A stretch of DNA of 64,000 nt, from positions 310,001 through 374,000 of the forward strand of contig NZ_FMVW01000003.1 of assembly GCF_900102695.1 (NCBI RefSeq). The letters run 5' to 3'. This document shows, piece by piece, positions 47,142-55,888 of this stretch; position 1 is the stretch's first letter; every line of letters begins with the position of its first letter. This DNA comes from Afifella marina DSM 2698 (GTDB taxonomy: Bacteria; Pseudomonadota; Alphaproteobacteria; Rhizobiales; Afifellaceae). A program made the position numbers and the translations under genes. The notes under the pieces were generated by a model. That model was not told the DNA's origin and searched no databases. It saw nothing but the letters and a program-made list of their open reading frames with translations.

Positions 47142-48176
47142 ATGAGATCGAGATTCCCCAGGGGCAGGGAGGCCATGCAGGGACGGCATCATCTCTCTCC
47201 ACGACGACTGGTGCGGCGTTTTGCGCCCGGTCTCGGGAGGGCTCGGGGCAGCGGTTTCGTACGCCCATTCGCAAAACCGGGTCGCGCCCCTTGGCGGGCA
47301 GCCCGCCATGTCGGAACGCTCGGAAGGCTCGGAGATCTCGAGGCGCGGCTTGCCCGTTCGCCCTCTGAGATCCGCCGGTCGCAAGGGCTGCGCTATCATG
47401 TCTTCTACGAAGAGATGGCAGCCATTGCCGACGACGAAACCTATCAGCGACGGCGCGACGCCGATCCTTACGACCTCATCTGCGACCATCTTCTGGTGCT
47501 TGATCACGCCGTCCCGCGGCGACCGTTCCTGCGCTCGAAGCCCGAGATCGTCGGCACCTACCGGCTGTTGCGGCAGGAAATTGCTGAAATCAACGGCGGC
47601 TTCTACTCGGCCGGGGAATACGATGTCGGATCGCTCGTCGCGCGTTATCCGCATCTGCGCTTTCTGGAGCTCGGCCGCTCCTGCGTGCTGAAGCCTTACC
47701 GCGACAAACGGACGGTGGAACTCCTGTGGCACGGCATCTGGAGCTACGTCTTGATGCACGGCATGGACGTGATGATCGGTTGTGCCAGCATTCCAGGCAC
47801 CGATCCCGACAAGCTCGCCCTGCCTTTGAGCTTTCTCCATCACAACGCGCTGGCGCCCGAAGAGTGGCGGGTGCGCGCGGTCGATGAGCGTTACGTCGAC
47901 ATGAACCGCATGGCGGCCGAAGAGATCGACGCCAAGGCGGCGCTTCGCCAGCTTCCGCCGCTGATCAAAGGGTATCTCCGCCTTGGCGGCTATGTCGGTG
48001 AAGGGGCCGTCGTCGACTATCAGTTCGGCACGACGGATATCCTGGTCATTCTGCCGGTCAGCGCGCTCAATCCGCGCTATGTGGACCATTTCGGCAATGA
48101 TGCGAGCCGGTTCGCGGCGCCTGCCCCGCCGTCCGGACGCCGGCTATTTGGGCCGCGGCGGCGCAATCTGACATAA
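47142..48176 (+). CDS. olsB: Ornithine-lipid N-acyltransferase OlsB-like
   Basis: A 344-aa GNAT-fold acyltransferase. LGDLEARLARSPSEIRRSQGLRYHVFYEEM, the CDHLLVLD core strand, ELGRSCVLKPYRDKRTVELLWHG and MIGCASIPGTDP match OlsB, which adds a 3-hydroxy fatty acid from ACP to ornithine to make lyso-ornithine lipid. An Arg-rich N-terminal extension (~55 residues) precedes the fold. ATG 47142 follows AAGGAAAG. No olsA-like gene is nearby. Its last 100 nt overlap the convergent smr gene. Confidence 0.85.
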   Translation: MRSRFPRGREAMQGRHHLSPRRLVRRFAPGLGRARGSGFVRPFAKPGRAPWRAARHVGTLGRLGDLEARLARSPSEIRRSQGLRYHVFYEEMAAIADDETYQRRRDADPYDLICDHLLVLDHAVPRRPFLRSKPEIVGTYRLLRQEIAEINGGFYSAGEYDVGSLVARYPHLRFLELGRSCVLKPYRDKRTVELLWHGIWSYVLMHGMDVMIGCASIPGTDPDKLALPLSFLHHNALAPEEWRVRAVDERYVDMNRMAAEEIDAKAALRQLPPLIKGYLRLGGYVGEGAVVDYQFGTTDILVILPVSALNPRYVDHFGNDASRFAAPAPPSGRRLFGPRRRNLT

Positions 48177-48718
48177 AGCGCCCCGTCGCCTCCGTGATGA
48201 CGGGAGGCGTGCTCATAAGCGACGACGAGCTCGCGGAACGCGGGCTCCGCGAGCCATCGCGGCACCATCGTTTTCAACACCCCTTCGCCTTCCGAGCGGC
48301 CCTTGCCGGTGATGACGAGGACCAGGACATGGCCACGCGCCTGCGCGCCGCCCAGAAAAGCCAGGAGGCGATCATGGGCGCGTTGCTGGGTCATGCCATG
48401 CAGGTCGATGCGCGCGTCGGGCTCAAGGCGGCCGCGCAGGAGACGGCGCTTCAGCCGGGGCTCAAGCGCTGCGGCGGCGCGCGGTGCGGTGCGGGGTTTC
48501 GGTTGTGGAGAAAAGACAGCGTCGACGGGCAATGGAGCTGGGCTGCGCTTTCCGGCGGTGAGGGCGGAGGCGCTCGTCTGGGGCGACGCATCACCCTGCG
48601 GCGTCGCTGCCTGAGCGGCGAGTTCGTCGCGGAGCGAGCGGCTTTTTAAGGGCCGCACGGTGCGTCGCACCTTATCCCAGAGTGCCTTGTCTTCAGGTGA
48701 CAGCTGTTTGCGGGCCAT
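48077..48718 (-). CDS. Smr-domain protein (YdaL/SmrA-like)
   Basis: A 213-aa protein with a low-complexity Ala/Pro linker (about 30-90) and a C-terminal Smr domain: ARIDLHGMTQQRAHDRLLAFL with the DLHG motif, and VLVITGKGRSEGEGVLKTMV. Smr domains nick nucleic acids in some proteins, but a role here is unknown. About 30 residues beyond the domain end (after YVRLRRR) reach a stop at 48077, so its tail overlaps the convergent olsB by 100 nt. It starts one base after mltA (TGAGATG). Confidence 0.85.
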   Translation of the reverse strand: MARKQLSPEDKALWDKVRRTVRPLKSRSLRDELAAQAATPQGDASPQTSASALTAGKRSPAPLPVDAVFSPQPKPRTAPRAAAALEPRLKRRLLRGRLEPDARIDLHGMTQQRAHDRLLAFLGGAQARGHVLVLVITGKGRSEGEGVLKTMVPRWLAEPAFRELVVAYEHASRHHGGDGALYVRLRRRGPNSRRPDGGAGAANRLASLPKWST

Positions 48719-48719
48719 C

Positions 48720-49790
48720 TCAGGCGCACGCTTTCGGGAGAAGCGGAAGCAGGACGCCGCGATGCCGGATCTCACCCGCCGCGGCTCCGGCGTCCTCCCC
48801 GGAGCCTGCAAATATATCGGCGCGCCCGGCACCCTTGATCGCCGAGCCCACATCCTGCGCGACCATCAGGCGGCGAAACGCGCCGGGCCCGAAACCCGGA
48901 AGGGGTGGCGCGGTGACGAACACCGGCAGGTGGAGGGGGGAGAAGGCCGGGTCGACGGCGAGGCTTCGGCCGGCGCTGAGCGGGACACCCGCTGCGCCCA
49001 AAGGCCCCGCCTCGGAAGCGAGATCGACGACCTCTTTGAAAAAGATAAAGGATCGGTTTTCGGCCATGAGCCGGCGGCCGGCCTCGCGGTGCGCCTTGAG
49101 CCAATGTTCGAGACCGGCTTTGCCGGCCTCCGCTTTTTCCAGATAGCCGCGCTCGACGGCGAGGCGCCCGATGGAAGTGTAAGCGTGGCCCGATTTTCCG
49201 GCAAAGCCGATGCGCATATGCCGGCCATCACCGAAAGAAAGGCGCGCCGAGCCTTGGACATGGATGAAGAAGAGATCGACGGGATCGGCCACGTAGGCGA
49301 GTTCCAAGCCACGATCCGCCAAGGCACCAGCTTCGATCGCCGCGCGGTTGGGGCAAAGCGGGGGCTGATCGGTGATCTCGGTTTGGACGGCCTCCTCGGG
49401 TGGCCCATAGATCGGCACGCTGAACGCCTCGGAAGGCTCGCGCCGGGCTTCGATCACCGGTTCATAATAACCTGTGAGGAGGCCCTCGGAAGTCGCGGGC
49501 GCCGGCACGAAATAGGTCTCGAAGAAACGGCAAGCCTCTGCGGATGACGGCTCGACCGGGAGACGCAGCGCCGCGGCAGCGGGCGCTTTCAGATCGGGAA
49601 AACTGTCAGGCGAAAGCGTGTCCTCAGCGAGGAGCCTTTCGGCCGATTTGCGGAAGACCCGAAAGGCGGCGCGATGGTCGTCCTCGTGCCAGCCCGGAAG
49701 GGATTCGAGAGACAACGACCAACGCTCGTCCGCGTCGGAGACGGACGAGGTCAGAGTTGTGATGGGCGAGGTCGGGGCATCTCCAGCCAC
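48720..49790 (-). CDS. mltA: Membrane-bound lytic transglycosylase MltA-like
   Basis: A 356-aa MltA-family enzyme, which cleaves peptidoglycan to anhydro-muropeptides. SEGLLTGYYEPVIEA, DPVDLFFIHVQGSARL and VAQDVGSAIKGAGRADIFAGSG (with the catalytic Asp of the barrel) are clear. The reading starts at GTG 49790 and shows no signal peptide or lipobox, unlike E. coli MltA; either the true start is different or export uses another route. It lies between timA-like and smr genes, a known Rhizobiales cluster. Confidence 0.87.
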   Translation of the reverse strand: MAGDAPTSPITTLTSSVSDADERWSLSLESLPGWHEDDHRAAFRVFRKSAERLLAEDTLSPDSFPDLKAPAAAALRLPVEPSSAEACRFFETYFVPAPATSEGLLTGYYEPVIEARREPSEAFSVPIYGPPEEAVQTEITDQPPLCPNRAAIEAGALADRGLELAYVADPVDLFFIHVQGSARLSFGDGRHMRIGFAGKSGHAYTSIGRLAVERGYLEKAEAGKAGLEHWLKAHREAGRRLMAENRSFIFFKEVVDLASEAGPLGAAGVPLSAGRSLAVDPAFSPLHLPVFVTAPPLPGFGPGAFRRLMVAQDVGSAIKGAGRADIFAGSGEDAGAAAGEIRHRGVLLPLLPKACA

Positions 49791-49799
49791 CGGCGGTGC

Positions 49800-50507
49800 T
49801 CAGCTGGAGCCGGTTGCGACCAGCTCCCAATTGGGATCGCGGCTCGTCGTGGCACGGGCGAAGGTCCAGACTTCGTCGGGCTTCTGAACGGTGTTGGGAT
49901 CGCCCTCGATGACGCGGCCCTCATCGTCATAGGTGACGGATACGATCTCGGATTTGAAGCGGACGGAGACACGCGCGACCTTGTCTTCCAGCTCCGCCTC
50001 CGTGAGCTTTGCACTCTCGAAGCCGACAAAGCTCGTCTCGAGCCTCTCGCCACGCTGCTCCCGCTCGCTCATGGCGGTCGCGAAGCTCTCGTACACATCG
50101 TTGGAGAGGAGGGACCGCAAGGTGGTTCGATCGCCCGCGGCGAAGGCCTGCACGACCATCTCGTAAGCGGATTTGGCGCCTTCCAGGAAGGAATCTGGCT
50201 CGAAGGCGGGATCCGCGCGGCTAATCGCCACAAGCCCGTCATAAAGCGGCGTATCGGGCTTGGCATGGCGCTTCAGAGCGCTCCAATCGGGGGCGCTCGG
50301 CATTTCCCGCTCGGGCGCCTGACCGGGACGCGGCAGGGTCACGACGTTCTCAGCGCTATGACGGGCCGCGACAGGCGGTTTGCGGCCGTTCTCATAGGGC
50401 GAGGGTTCGCTGCCGGTGCGACGGCCCAGGACGCTGCCGAGCCGCATAAAAATGACGACCGCGATCACCAGGAAGATCAGAGAATAAATGTCGAAAAAGC
50501 CGCTCAT
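49800..50507 (-). CDS. Tim44/TimA-family adaptor protein
   Basis: A 235-aa membrane-anchored protein: N-terminal helix (MSGFFDIYSLIFLVIAVVIFMRLGSVLGRR in two parts, residues 1-28), a Pro-rich linker, and a Tim44-like domain (about 95-230: FLEGAKSAYEMVVQAFAAGD, SVRFKSEIVSVTYDDEG, EVWTFARA). Mitochondrial Tim44 is related; in alphaproteobacteria TimA is thought to work with inner-membrane translocation. It is divergent from fxsA and near secB, consistent with a protein-export neighbourhood. Confidence 0.87.
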   Translation of the reverse strand: MSGFFDIYSLIFLVIAVVIFMRLGSVLGRRTGSEPSPYENGRKPPVAARHSAENVVTLPRPGQAPEREMPSAPDWSALKRHAKPDTPLYDGLVAISRADPAFEPDSFLEGAKSAYEMVVQAFAAGDRTTLRSLLSNDVYESFATAMSEREQRGERLETSFVGFESAKLTEAELEDKVARVSVRFKSEIVSVTYDDEGRVIEGDPNTVQKPDEVWTFARATTSRDPNWELVATGSS

Positions 50508-50648
50508 GCCGATATCGTGCACGCTCCCTACGGGCGTTCGCTTTCTTCCCCGGCAATGTAAGCACGATCCCGGCCGAGTCCAGCAGGTCGCAGGAAAGTC
50601 TTTAAAAAACCGGCCGAGACACCATATCGCAGGATCAGGATTGAACCC

Positions 50649-51137
50649 ATGCCAATTTTCCTTCTCCTCCTCCTTATCCCGCTGATCGAGGTCGGCACGT
50701 TCGTCGTTGTCGGGCAGTATATCGGCCTCGCCCCGACGCTGCTTTTGACGCTGCTGACGGCGATCCTCGGCACGGCGCTTCTGCGCCATCAGGGGCTCAG
50801 GACCATTTTGCGCATCCGTAGTGATCTGGAATCCGGGCGCATGCCGGCGCGCAACCTTGCCGACGGGGCTCTGATCGCCGTTGCCGGGGTGATGCTCCTG
50901 ACGCCTGGCTTCGTCACCGACACGCTCGGATTTCTGCTTTTCGTGCCCGCTGTGCGCGGGCGCATCTGGCAGTTCGTCCTGTCGCGGGTCGATCTCCGCG
51001 TGGTCGGCACCCAGAGTTACGGTTCGTCGAGCTATCAGTCGACGCGGCGCGGCCCCGATGGGGAGACCGTCGTCGACCTGGATGAGGGCGAGTTCGAGGT
51101 GCACGAGATCGATCCGGATCGGAACCGCCCTCGCTGA
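50649..51137 (+). CDS. fxsA: FxsA family membrane protein
   Basis: A 162-aa protein with three or four membrane helices (IFLLLLLIPLIEVGTFVVVG, PTLLLTLLTAILGTALL, ALIAVAGVMLLTPGFVTDTLGFLLFV) and a cytoplasmic acidic tail. The TPGFVTDTLGFLL motif defines FxsA. In E. coli FxsA modulates phage exclusion by PifA; its normal role is unknown. It is divergent from timA and followed by secB after 189 nt. Confidence 0.88.
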   Translation: MPIFLLLLLIPLIEVGTFVVVGQYIGLAPTLLLTLLTAILGTALLRHQGLRTILRIRSDLESGRMPARNLADGALIAVAGVMLLTPGFVTDTLGFLLFVPAVRGRIWQFVLSRVDLRVVGTQSYGSSSYQSTRRGPDGETVVDLDEGEFEVHEIDPDRNRPR

Positions 51138-51326
51138 AGGACGCGCGAGCTATCTGGTCCGGTCGGCAGAGATCGGACGAGGCGCAGACGAAAAATGCGC
51201 AGCAGCCCGGGAAAGTCGCCTCAAGGGTGCAATAGAGGGCGATCGCGGGCGGTGCGCGGTTGTGGCTCACCGCACCGCATGCTAGGCGCGGGCAACTGTT
51301 CCCAATGACAGCTTTGGAAAGACGAT

Positions 51327-51839
51327 ATGGTCAATAATGCCAGCAATGGCGGCGAGCAGGCCGCCGGCACGGATGCGAAGAGCCAGGCATCGGCGCAAGG
51401 GCCGGGAATTCATGTGCTCGGCCAGTACATCAAAGACCTTTCTTTCGAAAATCCCAGTGCGCCGAACTCGTTGAGGCCCGCAAGCGCCAATCCGTCGCTC
51501 GACGTCAACGTCAACGTGAACGCGCGTCCGATCGCCGACGGTCAGTTCGAAGTCGAGCTGAAGCTTGATGCGAAAGCAAGCCGCGGAGACGAGACGCTCT
51601 TCATCACCGAAGTCGTCTATGCGGGCCTTTTCCAGATCCGCAACGTTCCGCAGGAGCATCTTCATCCGATCATCCTGATCGAATGCCCGCGTCTGCTCTT
51701 CCCGTTCGCGCGCCAGATCCTCGCCGACGCGACGCGCCAGGGCGGTTTCCCGCCGTTGATGATCGATCCGGTGGATTTCGCCGCGCTTTATCGCCAGCGG
51801 GCCGCGCAGGCTCAGGCGGACGCACCGACCACGGCCTGA
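51327..51839 (+). CDS. secB: Protein-export chaperone SecB
   Basis: SecB (170 aa) holds preproteins unfolded and hands them to Sec[21 protein letters not shown] at the N terminus, [20 protein letters not shown] and [13 protein letters not shown] with [15 protein letters not shown] are diagnostic. Its last 28 nt overlap the convergent dnaQ gene. Confidence 0.96.
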   Translation: MVNNASNGGEQAAGTDAKSQASAQGPGIHVLGQYIKDLSFENPSAPNSLRPASANPSLDVNVNVNARPIADGQFEVELKLDAKASRGDETLFITEVVYAGLFQIRNVPQEHLHPIILIECPRLLFPFARQILADATRQGGFPPLMIDPVDFAALYRQRAAQAQADAPTTA

Positions 51840-52558
51840 GGCTTCAGAGAGACGCGCTCTTCGTCGTCCTTCCAGACGTTCAGCCAGAGCGCGTCCTCAC
51901 CCATTTCGGCTTCCACGAAGGCGCGGTGTGCCGCGCGCATCTCCTCGCTCAACCGCGACGGCAAGGCGCGTGGCCGCGGTCCGACTTGCCGGAGTGTGCC
52001 CGTGTTCGAGGCACCTTCTGAGAAACTGCCAAGCGCGAGCAGCGCCTGACGCCCCCCCTGCAATTCGACATAGACTTCGGCGAGGATCTCCGCATCGAGG
52101 AGCGCTCCGTGTTTGGTGCGCTTGGAATTATCGATGCCGTAGCGGGCGCAGAGCGCATCGAGAGAGTTCATCCCGCCCGGATGTCTGCGCCGTGCCAGCA
52201 TGAGGGTGTCGACGAAGCGCTCGTCCGGAATGACGGAATAGCCGGCCTTCGAAAGCTCCATGTTGATGAAGCCGCGGTCGAAGGACGCGTTGTGCGCGAC
52301 GAGCGGTGCATCGCCAACGAACTCCAGGAAGTCACCCACGCATTCGAGGAACGCCGGCTTGTCGCGCAAAAATTCCTCGGTCAGGCCGTGCACGGCGACC
52401 GCGTCGGGGCTGATCGCGCATCCCGGGTTGATATAGGCGTGATAGAAGCGACCGGTGGCGATCCGATTGATGATCTCCACGCAGCCGATCTCGATCAGCC
52501 TGTCACCCTTGAGAGCGTCGAGGCCAGTGGTTTCCGTATCGAAGACGATTTCCCGCAT
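51812..52558 (-). CDS. dnaQ: DNA polymerase III epsilon subunit DnaQ
   Basis: DnaQ (248 aa) is the 3'-5' proofreading exonuclease of the replicative polymerase. Exonuclease motifs: Exo [10 protein letters not shown], Exo [18 protein letters not shown] and Exo III with the His in [15 protein letters not shown] (DEDDh type). The C-terminal ~60 residues bind the alpha subunit. It is convergent with secB (28-nt overlap) and lies in a conserved block with coaE and aroE. Confidence 0.94.
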   Translation of the reverse strand: MREIVFDTETTGLDALKGDRLIEIGCVEIINRIATGRFYHAYINPGCAISPDAVAVHGLTEEFLRDKPAFLECVGDFLEFVGDAPLVAHNASFDRGFINMELSKAGYSVIPDERFVDTLMLARRRHPGGMNSLDALCARYGIDNSKRTKHGALLDAEILAEVYVELQGGRQALLALGSFSEGASNTGTLRQVGPRPRALPSRLSEEMRAAHRAFVEAEMGEDALWLNVWKDDEERVSLKPQAVVGASA

Positions 52559-52663
52559 GGCGTGATCATGGATTTCGGTTCGCTCAGATACAACCGATCT
52601 GAACGCGAAAAGCGGCTTTTCCCTGACTGATCCCTGACTGATTCCCGCGGGTCCGGCGCGGGC

Positions 52664-53251
52664 TCAGATCAGTGCGGATGTCGCCCGCAGGATCGTCTCG
52701 ACGTCGCGCTCGGCCGCCTCAAACCCAAATCCGGTGTCGATGATGAAGTGGGCGTGGCGCCGTTTGTCGGCGTCCGGCACCTGCCGGGCCAGAAGCTTCT
52801 CGAAAAGCTCCTCCGTCATGCCACGGCGGGCGAGCACCCGTTCGCGCTGCGTTTCCGGCGAGGTCGTCACGACCACGACGCAATCCATCCATTGCTCGGC
52901 GCCGGTTTCAAACAGAAGGGGGATATCGAGGACGACGATCGGAGCACCGTCGCGCGCTGCCTGTTCGCCGAATTCGACCGTTTTCGCGCGCACCAGAGGG
53001 TGGACGATCTTCTCCAGACGGGCGAGCTGGTCGATGTCGCCGGCAAGGGCCGCGCCGAGCTTCTTTCGATCGACTTCGCCATCTGCCGTGACCCCCGGAA
53101 AGGCCTGTTCGATCGGCTCGACGGCAGCGCCCCGATAGAGGTCGTGCACGGCGCGATCGGAATCGTGCACGGCAATCCCACGGCGTCGGAACATCGCCGC
53201 TGTCGTCGACTTCCCCATAGCCATGGAGCCAGTGAGTCCTATTACGAACAT
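52664..53251 (-). CDS. coaE: Dephospho-CoA kinase CoaE
   Basis: CoaE (195 aa) phosphorylates dephospho-CoA, the last step of CoA synthesis. P-loop GLTGSMAMGKSTTA at residues 5-18, IAVHDSDRAVHDLY, VVLDIPLLFETGA and RVLARRGMTEE are standard. Its start overlaps the aroE stop by 10 nt. It and coaA (39 kb) frame CoA synthesis in this window. Confidence 0.95.
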   Translation of the reverse strand: MFVIGLTGSMAMGKSTTAAMFRRRGIAVHDSDRAVHDLYRGAAVEPIEQAFPGVTADGEVDRKKLGAALAGDIDQLARLEKIVHPLVRAKTVEFGEQAARDGAPIVVLDIPLLFETGAEQWMDCVVVVTTSPETQRERVLARRGMTEELFEKLLARQVPDADKRRHAHFIIDTGFGFEAAERDVETILRATSALI

Positions 53252-54081
53252 GAGTCTCTTTCGATTAGATCGGCGACAACGATGTCCCGCAACGCCGCGT
53301 CCACGACGGGGCGGACACCGAACCAGCGCTCAAATCCGGGCACGGCCTGATGCAACAGCATTCCGAGGCCATCGACCGTGGTCAAACCGGCCGAAGCGGC
53401 GCCGCGAAGGAACGGTGTTTGAAGCGGCACATAGGTGAGATCGGTGACGATGGCGGAGTCCTTTGCGCCGTCCCACGGAACCGAGAGCTCGGCGCCGGCG
53501 AGCCCCGCCGAAGTTGCGTTGATCACTAAATCTGCAGAGGAGAGTCGTGACGCGAGAGCGTCGAGCCCAAAGGCTCGGACCTTGCCAGGAAAGCGCTCCG
53601 CAACCTCGCGGGCACGGGCTTCCGTACGGTTCAGGAGTTCGATCCTCTCCACGCCGCCTTGCACGAGGGCATCGATGACGGCCCGGCTCGCGCCGCCCGC
53701 GCCGACAATCAGCGCGCATTCGGTCTTTTCAGACCACGCTGGCACTACCTGATCGAGAGAGGCGAGGAAGCCAATCCCATCGGTGTTGTCGGCCACAAGG
53801 AGCCCGTCTTCGAGCCAAAGCGTGTTGGCGACACCCAGGCGTTCCGCTGCAGCGCAGCATATCGATGCTGCAGCACAGGCGACCTCTTTGTGCGGCACGG
53901 TAACATTTGCGCCGACATATCCGGAAGCAGCGAAGCCGCCATAGAACGATGCGGCCTCCTGCACTGGCACTGCGCGTAAACTATAGTCGCCTTCAATATT
54001 ATAGCGCTTGAGCCAGAAGCCATGGATCAGGGGCGAACGCGAATGTGAAACGGGCCAACCCGTCACGCAGGCGCGCAGCAT
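53242..54081 (-). CDS. aroE: Shikimate dehydrogenase AroE
   Basis: AroE (279 aa) reduces 3-dehydroshikimate with NADPH in aromatic amino acid synthesis. Catalytic Lys in GANVTVPHKEVA, NTDGIGFLASL, the NADP loop IVGAGGASRAVIDAL with ELLNRTEARA, and the C-terminal GLGMLLHQAVPGFERWFG are clear. The start at 54081 is one base past the maf stop. It is between maf and coaE in the origin-proximal minus-strand run. Confidence 0.95.
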   Translation of the reverse strand: MLRACVTGWPVSHSRSPLIHGFWLKRYNIEGDYSLRAVPVQEAASFYGGFAASGYVGANVTVPHKEVACAAASICCAAAERLGVANTLWLEDGLLVADNTDGIGFLASLDQVVPAWSEKTECALIVGAGGASRAVIDALVQGGVERIELLNRTEARAREVAERFPGKVRAFGLDALASRLSSADLVINATSAGLAGAELSVPWDGAKDSAIVTDLTYVPLQTPFLRGAASAGLTTVDGLGMLLHQAVPGFERWFGVRPVVDAALRDIVVADLIERDSCS

Positions 54082-54082
54082 A

Positions 54083-54679
54083 TCAGAACGTCCCAAGGCC
54101 GTTTTGGCGCAGAAAGCCGAGAAGCGGTAACAGCGGCAGGCCGAGTACGGTGAAATAGTCGCCCTCGACACTTTCAATCAGCCGTATGCCGGGCCCCTCA
54201 AACTGATAGAGACCGACGCTGGAGAGAATCTGTGGACCTGCGTCCGCCAGGTAGCGGCCGACTTCATCCGCCACGATCGCGCGCAAGGTGATGGCGGCGC
54301 TGTCGTGGGCTTCAAAGAGCGTTTTGCCGGCACGCATGCACGCGACAGCGGAATGGAGATAGTGCGTCTTGCCCGAGAGCTCGAGAAGCTGTTGGCGGGC
54401 GGCCTCCATATTCTCGGCCTTGCGGAACATGCGTCCGTCGAGCTCCAAGGTCTGGTCGGCGGCGATGACGAGGGCTTGCGGGTCTGCCTCACTCGCCAGC
54501 GTGGCTTTCGCAAGAGCGAGCGTGGAGGCGATATCGCCGGCGCCCGCCCCGGCTCGGAGCAGAGGTTCGGAGGCTGCCAGCTCGTCGAGTTCGGGTGAAA
54601 CCTGGCGGAAGGCGAGGCCCGTGCCCGCAAGGAGGGCTTTGCGGGCCTTGCTGCCCGAAGCGAGAACAAGCTCTGTCAT
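54083..54679 (-). CDS. maf: Maf-like nucleotide pyrophosphatase
   Basis: A 198-aa Maf/HAM1-type protein that hydrolyses non-canonical nucleoside triphosphates. The N-terminal LVLASGSKARKALLAGTG and VIAADQTLELDG with the acidic metal site, plus GLYQFEGPGIRLIESVEGDYFTVLGLPLLPL, are hallmarks. Substrate preference is not known. It overlaps ppsR by 4 nt and precedes aroE by one base. Confidence 0.92.
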   Translation of the reverse strand: MTELVLASGSKARKALLAGTGLAFRQVSPELDELAASEPLLRAGAGAGDIASTLALAKATLASEADPQALVIAADQTLELDGRMFRKAENMEAARQQLLELSGKTHYLHSAVACMRAGKTLFEAHDSAAITLRAIVADEVGRYLADAGPQILSSVGLYQFEGPGIRLIESVEGDYFTVLGLPLLPLLGFLRQNGLGTF

Positions 54680-55509
54680 GCCATTTGCTTTCCGCGCCGT
54701 TCTCCCAGAAGCGCCAACACGGCGGCGGCGGTTTCCTCGATCGATCGGCGGCTCACATCGATCAAGGGCCAGCCGTATTTCGCACACAGGCGTCGTGTCT
54801 CCAGTACCTCCTGGGAAACGGCCGTGCGGTCGAGATAGGCCGGGTTGTCGTCCTCCGGCGAGAGGCTCAAGACCCGGTTTTGGCGAATTTGGACGATTCG
54901 ATCCGGGCTCGCGACGAGCCCAACGACCAGGCAGGTCTTGGCACGCGTCACCAAAGCGGGCACCGGAATACCCTTCACGATCGGCAGGTTTGCCGTCTTG
55001 ATGCCCCGGTTGGCGAGGTAGATCGAGGTCGGCGTCTTCGACGTGCGGCTGACGCCGAGAAGCATCACATCGGCTTCGTCGATATCGCGCGGCAGCTGGC
55101 CGTCGTCGTGCATCATGGTGAAATTGAGCGCTTCGATACGCTCGAAATAGCTCGCATCGAGCGCGTGCTGGGCGCCGATCCGGCCTGTGGAACGAGTCCC
55201 GAGATAGGCCTGAAAGGCCTGCAAGACCGGATCCAAAACCGAGACGGCCGGGATCGACAATTCGTTGCAGCGTGCTTCCAGGAGCTCCGCCAATTTCTCG
55301 TCGACGAGCGTGTAGAGGACAATCCCCGGCGAGTTTTCCAACTCAAGCACAATGCGCTCGATCTGCTTGGCCGTGCGCACCAGAGAGTGGATGTGTTCGA
55401 CCGCATGAATGCCGGCATACTGGGCCGCAGCGGCACGTCCGACGTTGATCAGGGTCTCGCCCGTCGCATCGGAAATCAGGTGGAGATGGAAGAACCGCGT
55501 CGGCGCCAA
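54676..55509 (-). CDS. ppsR: Bifunctional pyruvate phosphate dikinase/PEP synthetase regulatory protein (kinase-pyrophosphorylase)
   Basis: A 277-aa DUF299 protein that inactivates PPDK or PEP synthase by ADP-dependent phosphorylation and reactivates it by Pi-dependent pyrophosphorylation. FFHLHLISDATGETL, the nucleotide loop GVSRTSKTPTSIYLAN and NLPIVKGIPVP are family motifs. The start is TTG at 55509; no ATG lies just upstream. The gene borders the probable origin and is divergent from hemE. Confidence 0.92.
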   Translation of the reverse strand: MAPTRFFHLHLISDATGETLINVGRAAAAQYAGIHAVEHIHSLVRTAKQIERIVLELENSPGIVLYTLVDEKLAELLEARCNELSIPAVSVLDPVLQAFQAYLGTRSTGRIGAQHALDASYFERIEALNFTMMHDDGQLPRDIDEADVMLLGVSRTSKTPTSIYLANRGIKTANLPIVKGIPVPALVTRAKTCLVVGLVASPDRIVQIRQNRVLSLSPEDDNPAYLDRTAVSQEVLETRRLCAKYGWPLIDVSRRSIEETAAAVLALLGERRGKQMA

Positions 55510-55518
55510 GGGGATGAC

Positions 55519-55527
55519 CGTGGATAA
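55519..55527 (-). promoter_or_regulatory. DnaA box
   Basis: CGTGGATAA on plus, i.e. TTATCCACG on minus: one mismatch to the TTATCCACA consensus. It is 9 nt from the ppsR start in the probable origin. Confidence 0.55.
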
Positions 55528-55873
55528 AGGGGCCGTTTTTTCACGCCGGGAGCGAACACGCCGATTGCGCCCCCACTGTCCCGACGACGATCCACAATTT
55601 GGATGGCGCGGAGACGATTGGCAACAGGCTGTGGGAATGAGTCGACAACGCGGCGCGATTCACAGCTGGTGGCCAGAGATGGAAATGCACGGTGTGCAGC
55701 CGTAAAGGCTTGTCAGGCGCGGCTTCCGGAGAGTCACTTAAGACCCTATCCCCGGTGTTTTCCCCTGGGGGATCAATAAGGCGGGGCGCCTTTGCCGCGG
55801 ATTGATGTGTTGTGGGGCGATTTGAATCCGGGTAATCCACCGGCCAATAACAACAGAAGAATCCTTAAAACCT

Positions 55874-55888
55874 TTAATTTGGGGTTAA
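55874..55888. promoter_or_regulatory. CtrA-binding motif before hemE
   Basis: A perfect TTAA-N7-TTAA (55874-55877 and 55885-55888), the alphaproteobacterial CtrA consensus, 8 nt before the hemE start. In Caulobacter CtrA binds the origin and the hemE promoter and blocks replication. It is also within the AT-rich part of the probable origin. Confidence 0.65.

Noticed and set aside
46481-47368. 295-codon frame running from the binding-protein gene into olsB
   Set aside because: Antisense to the sugar-binding gene and out of frame with olsB; Arg/Gly-rich nonsense.
55629-55637. TGTGGGAAT as DnaA box
   Set aside because: Too many mismatches to TGTGGATAA.
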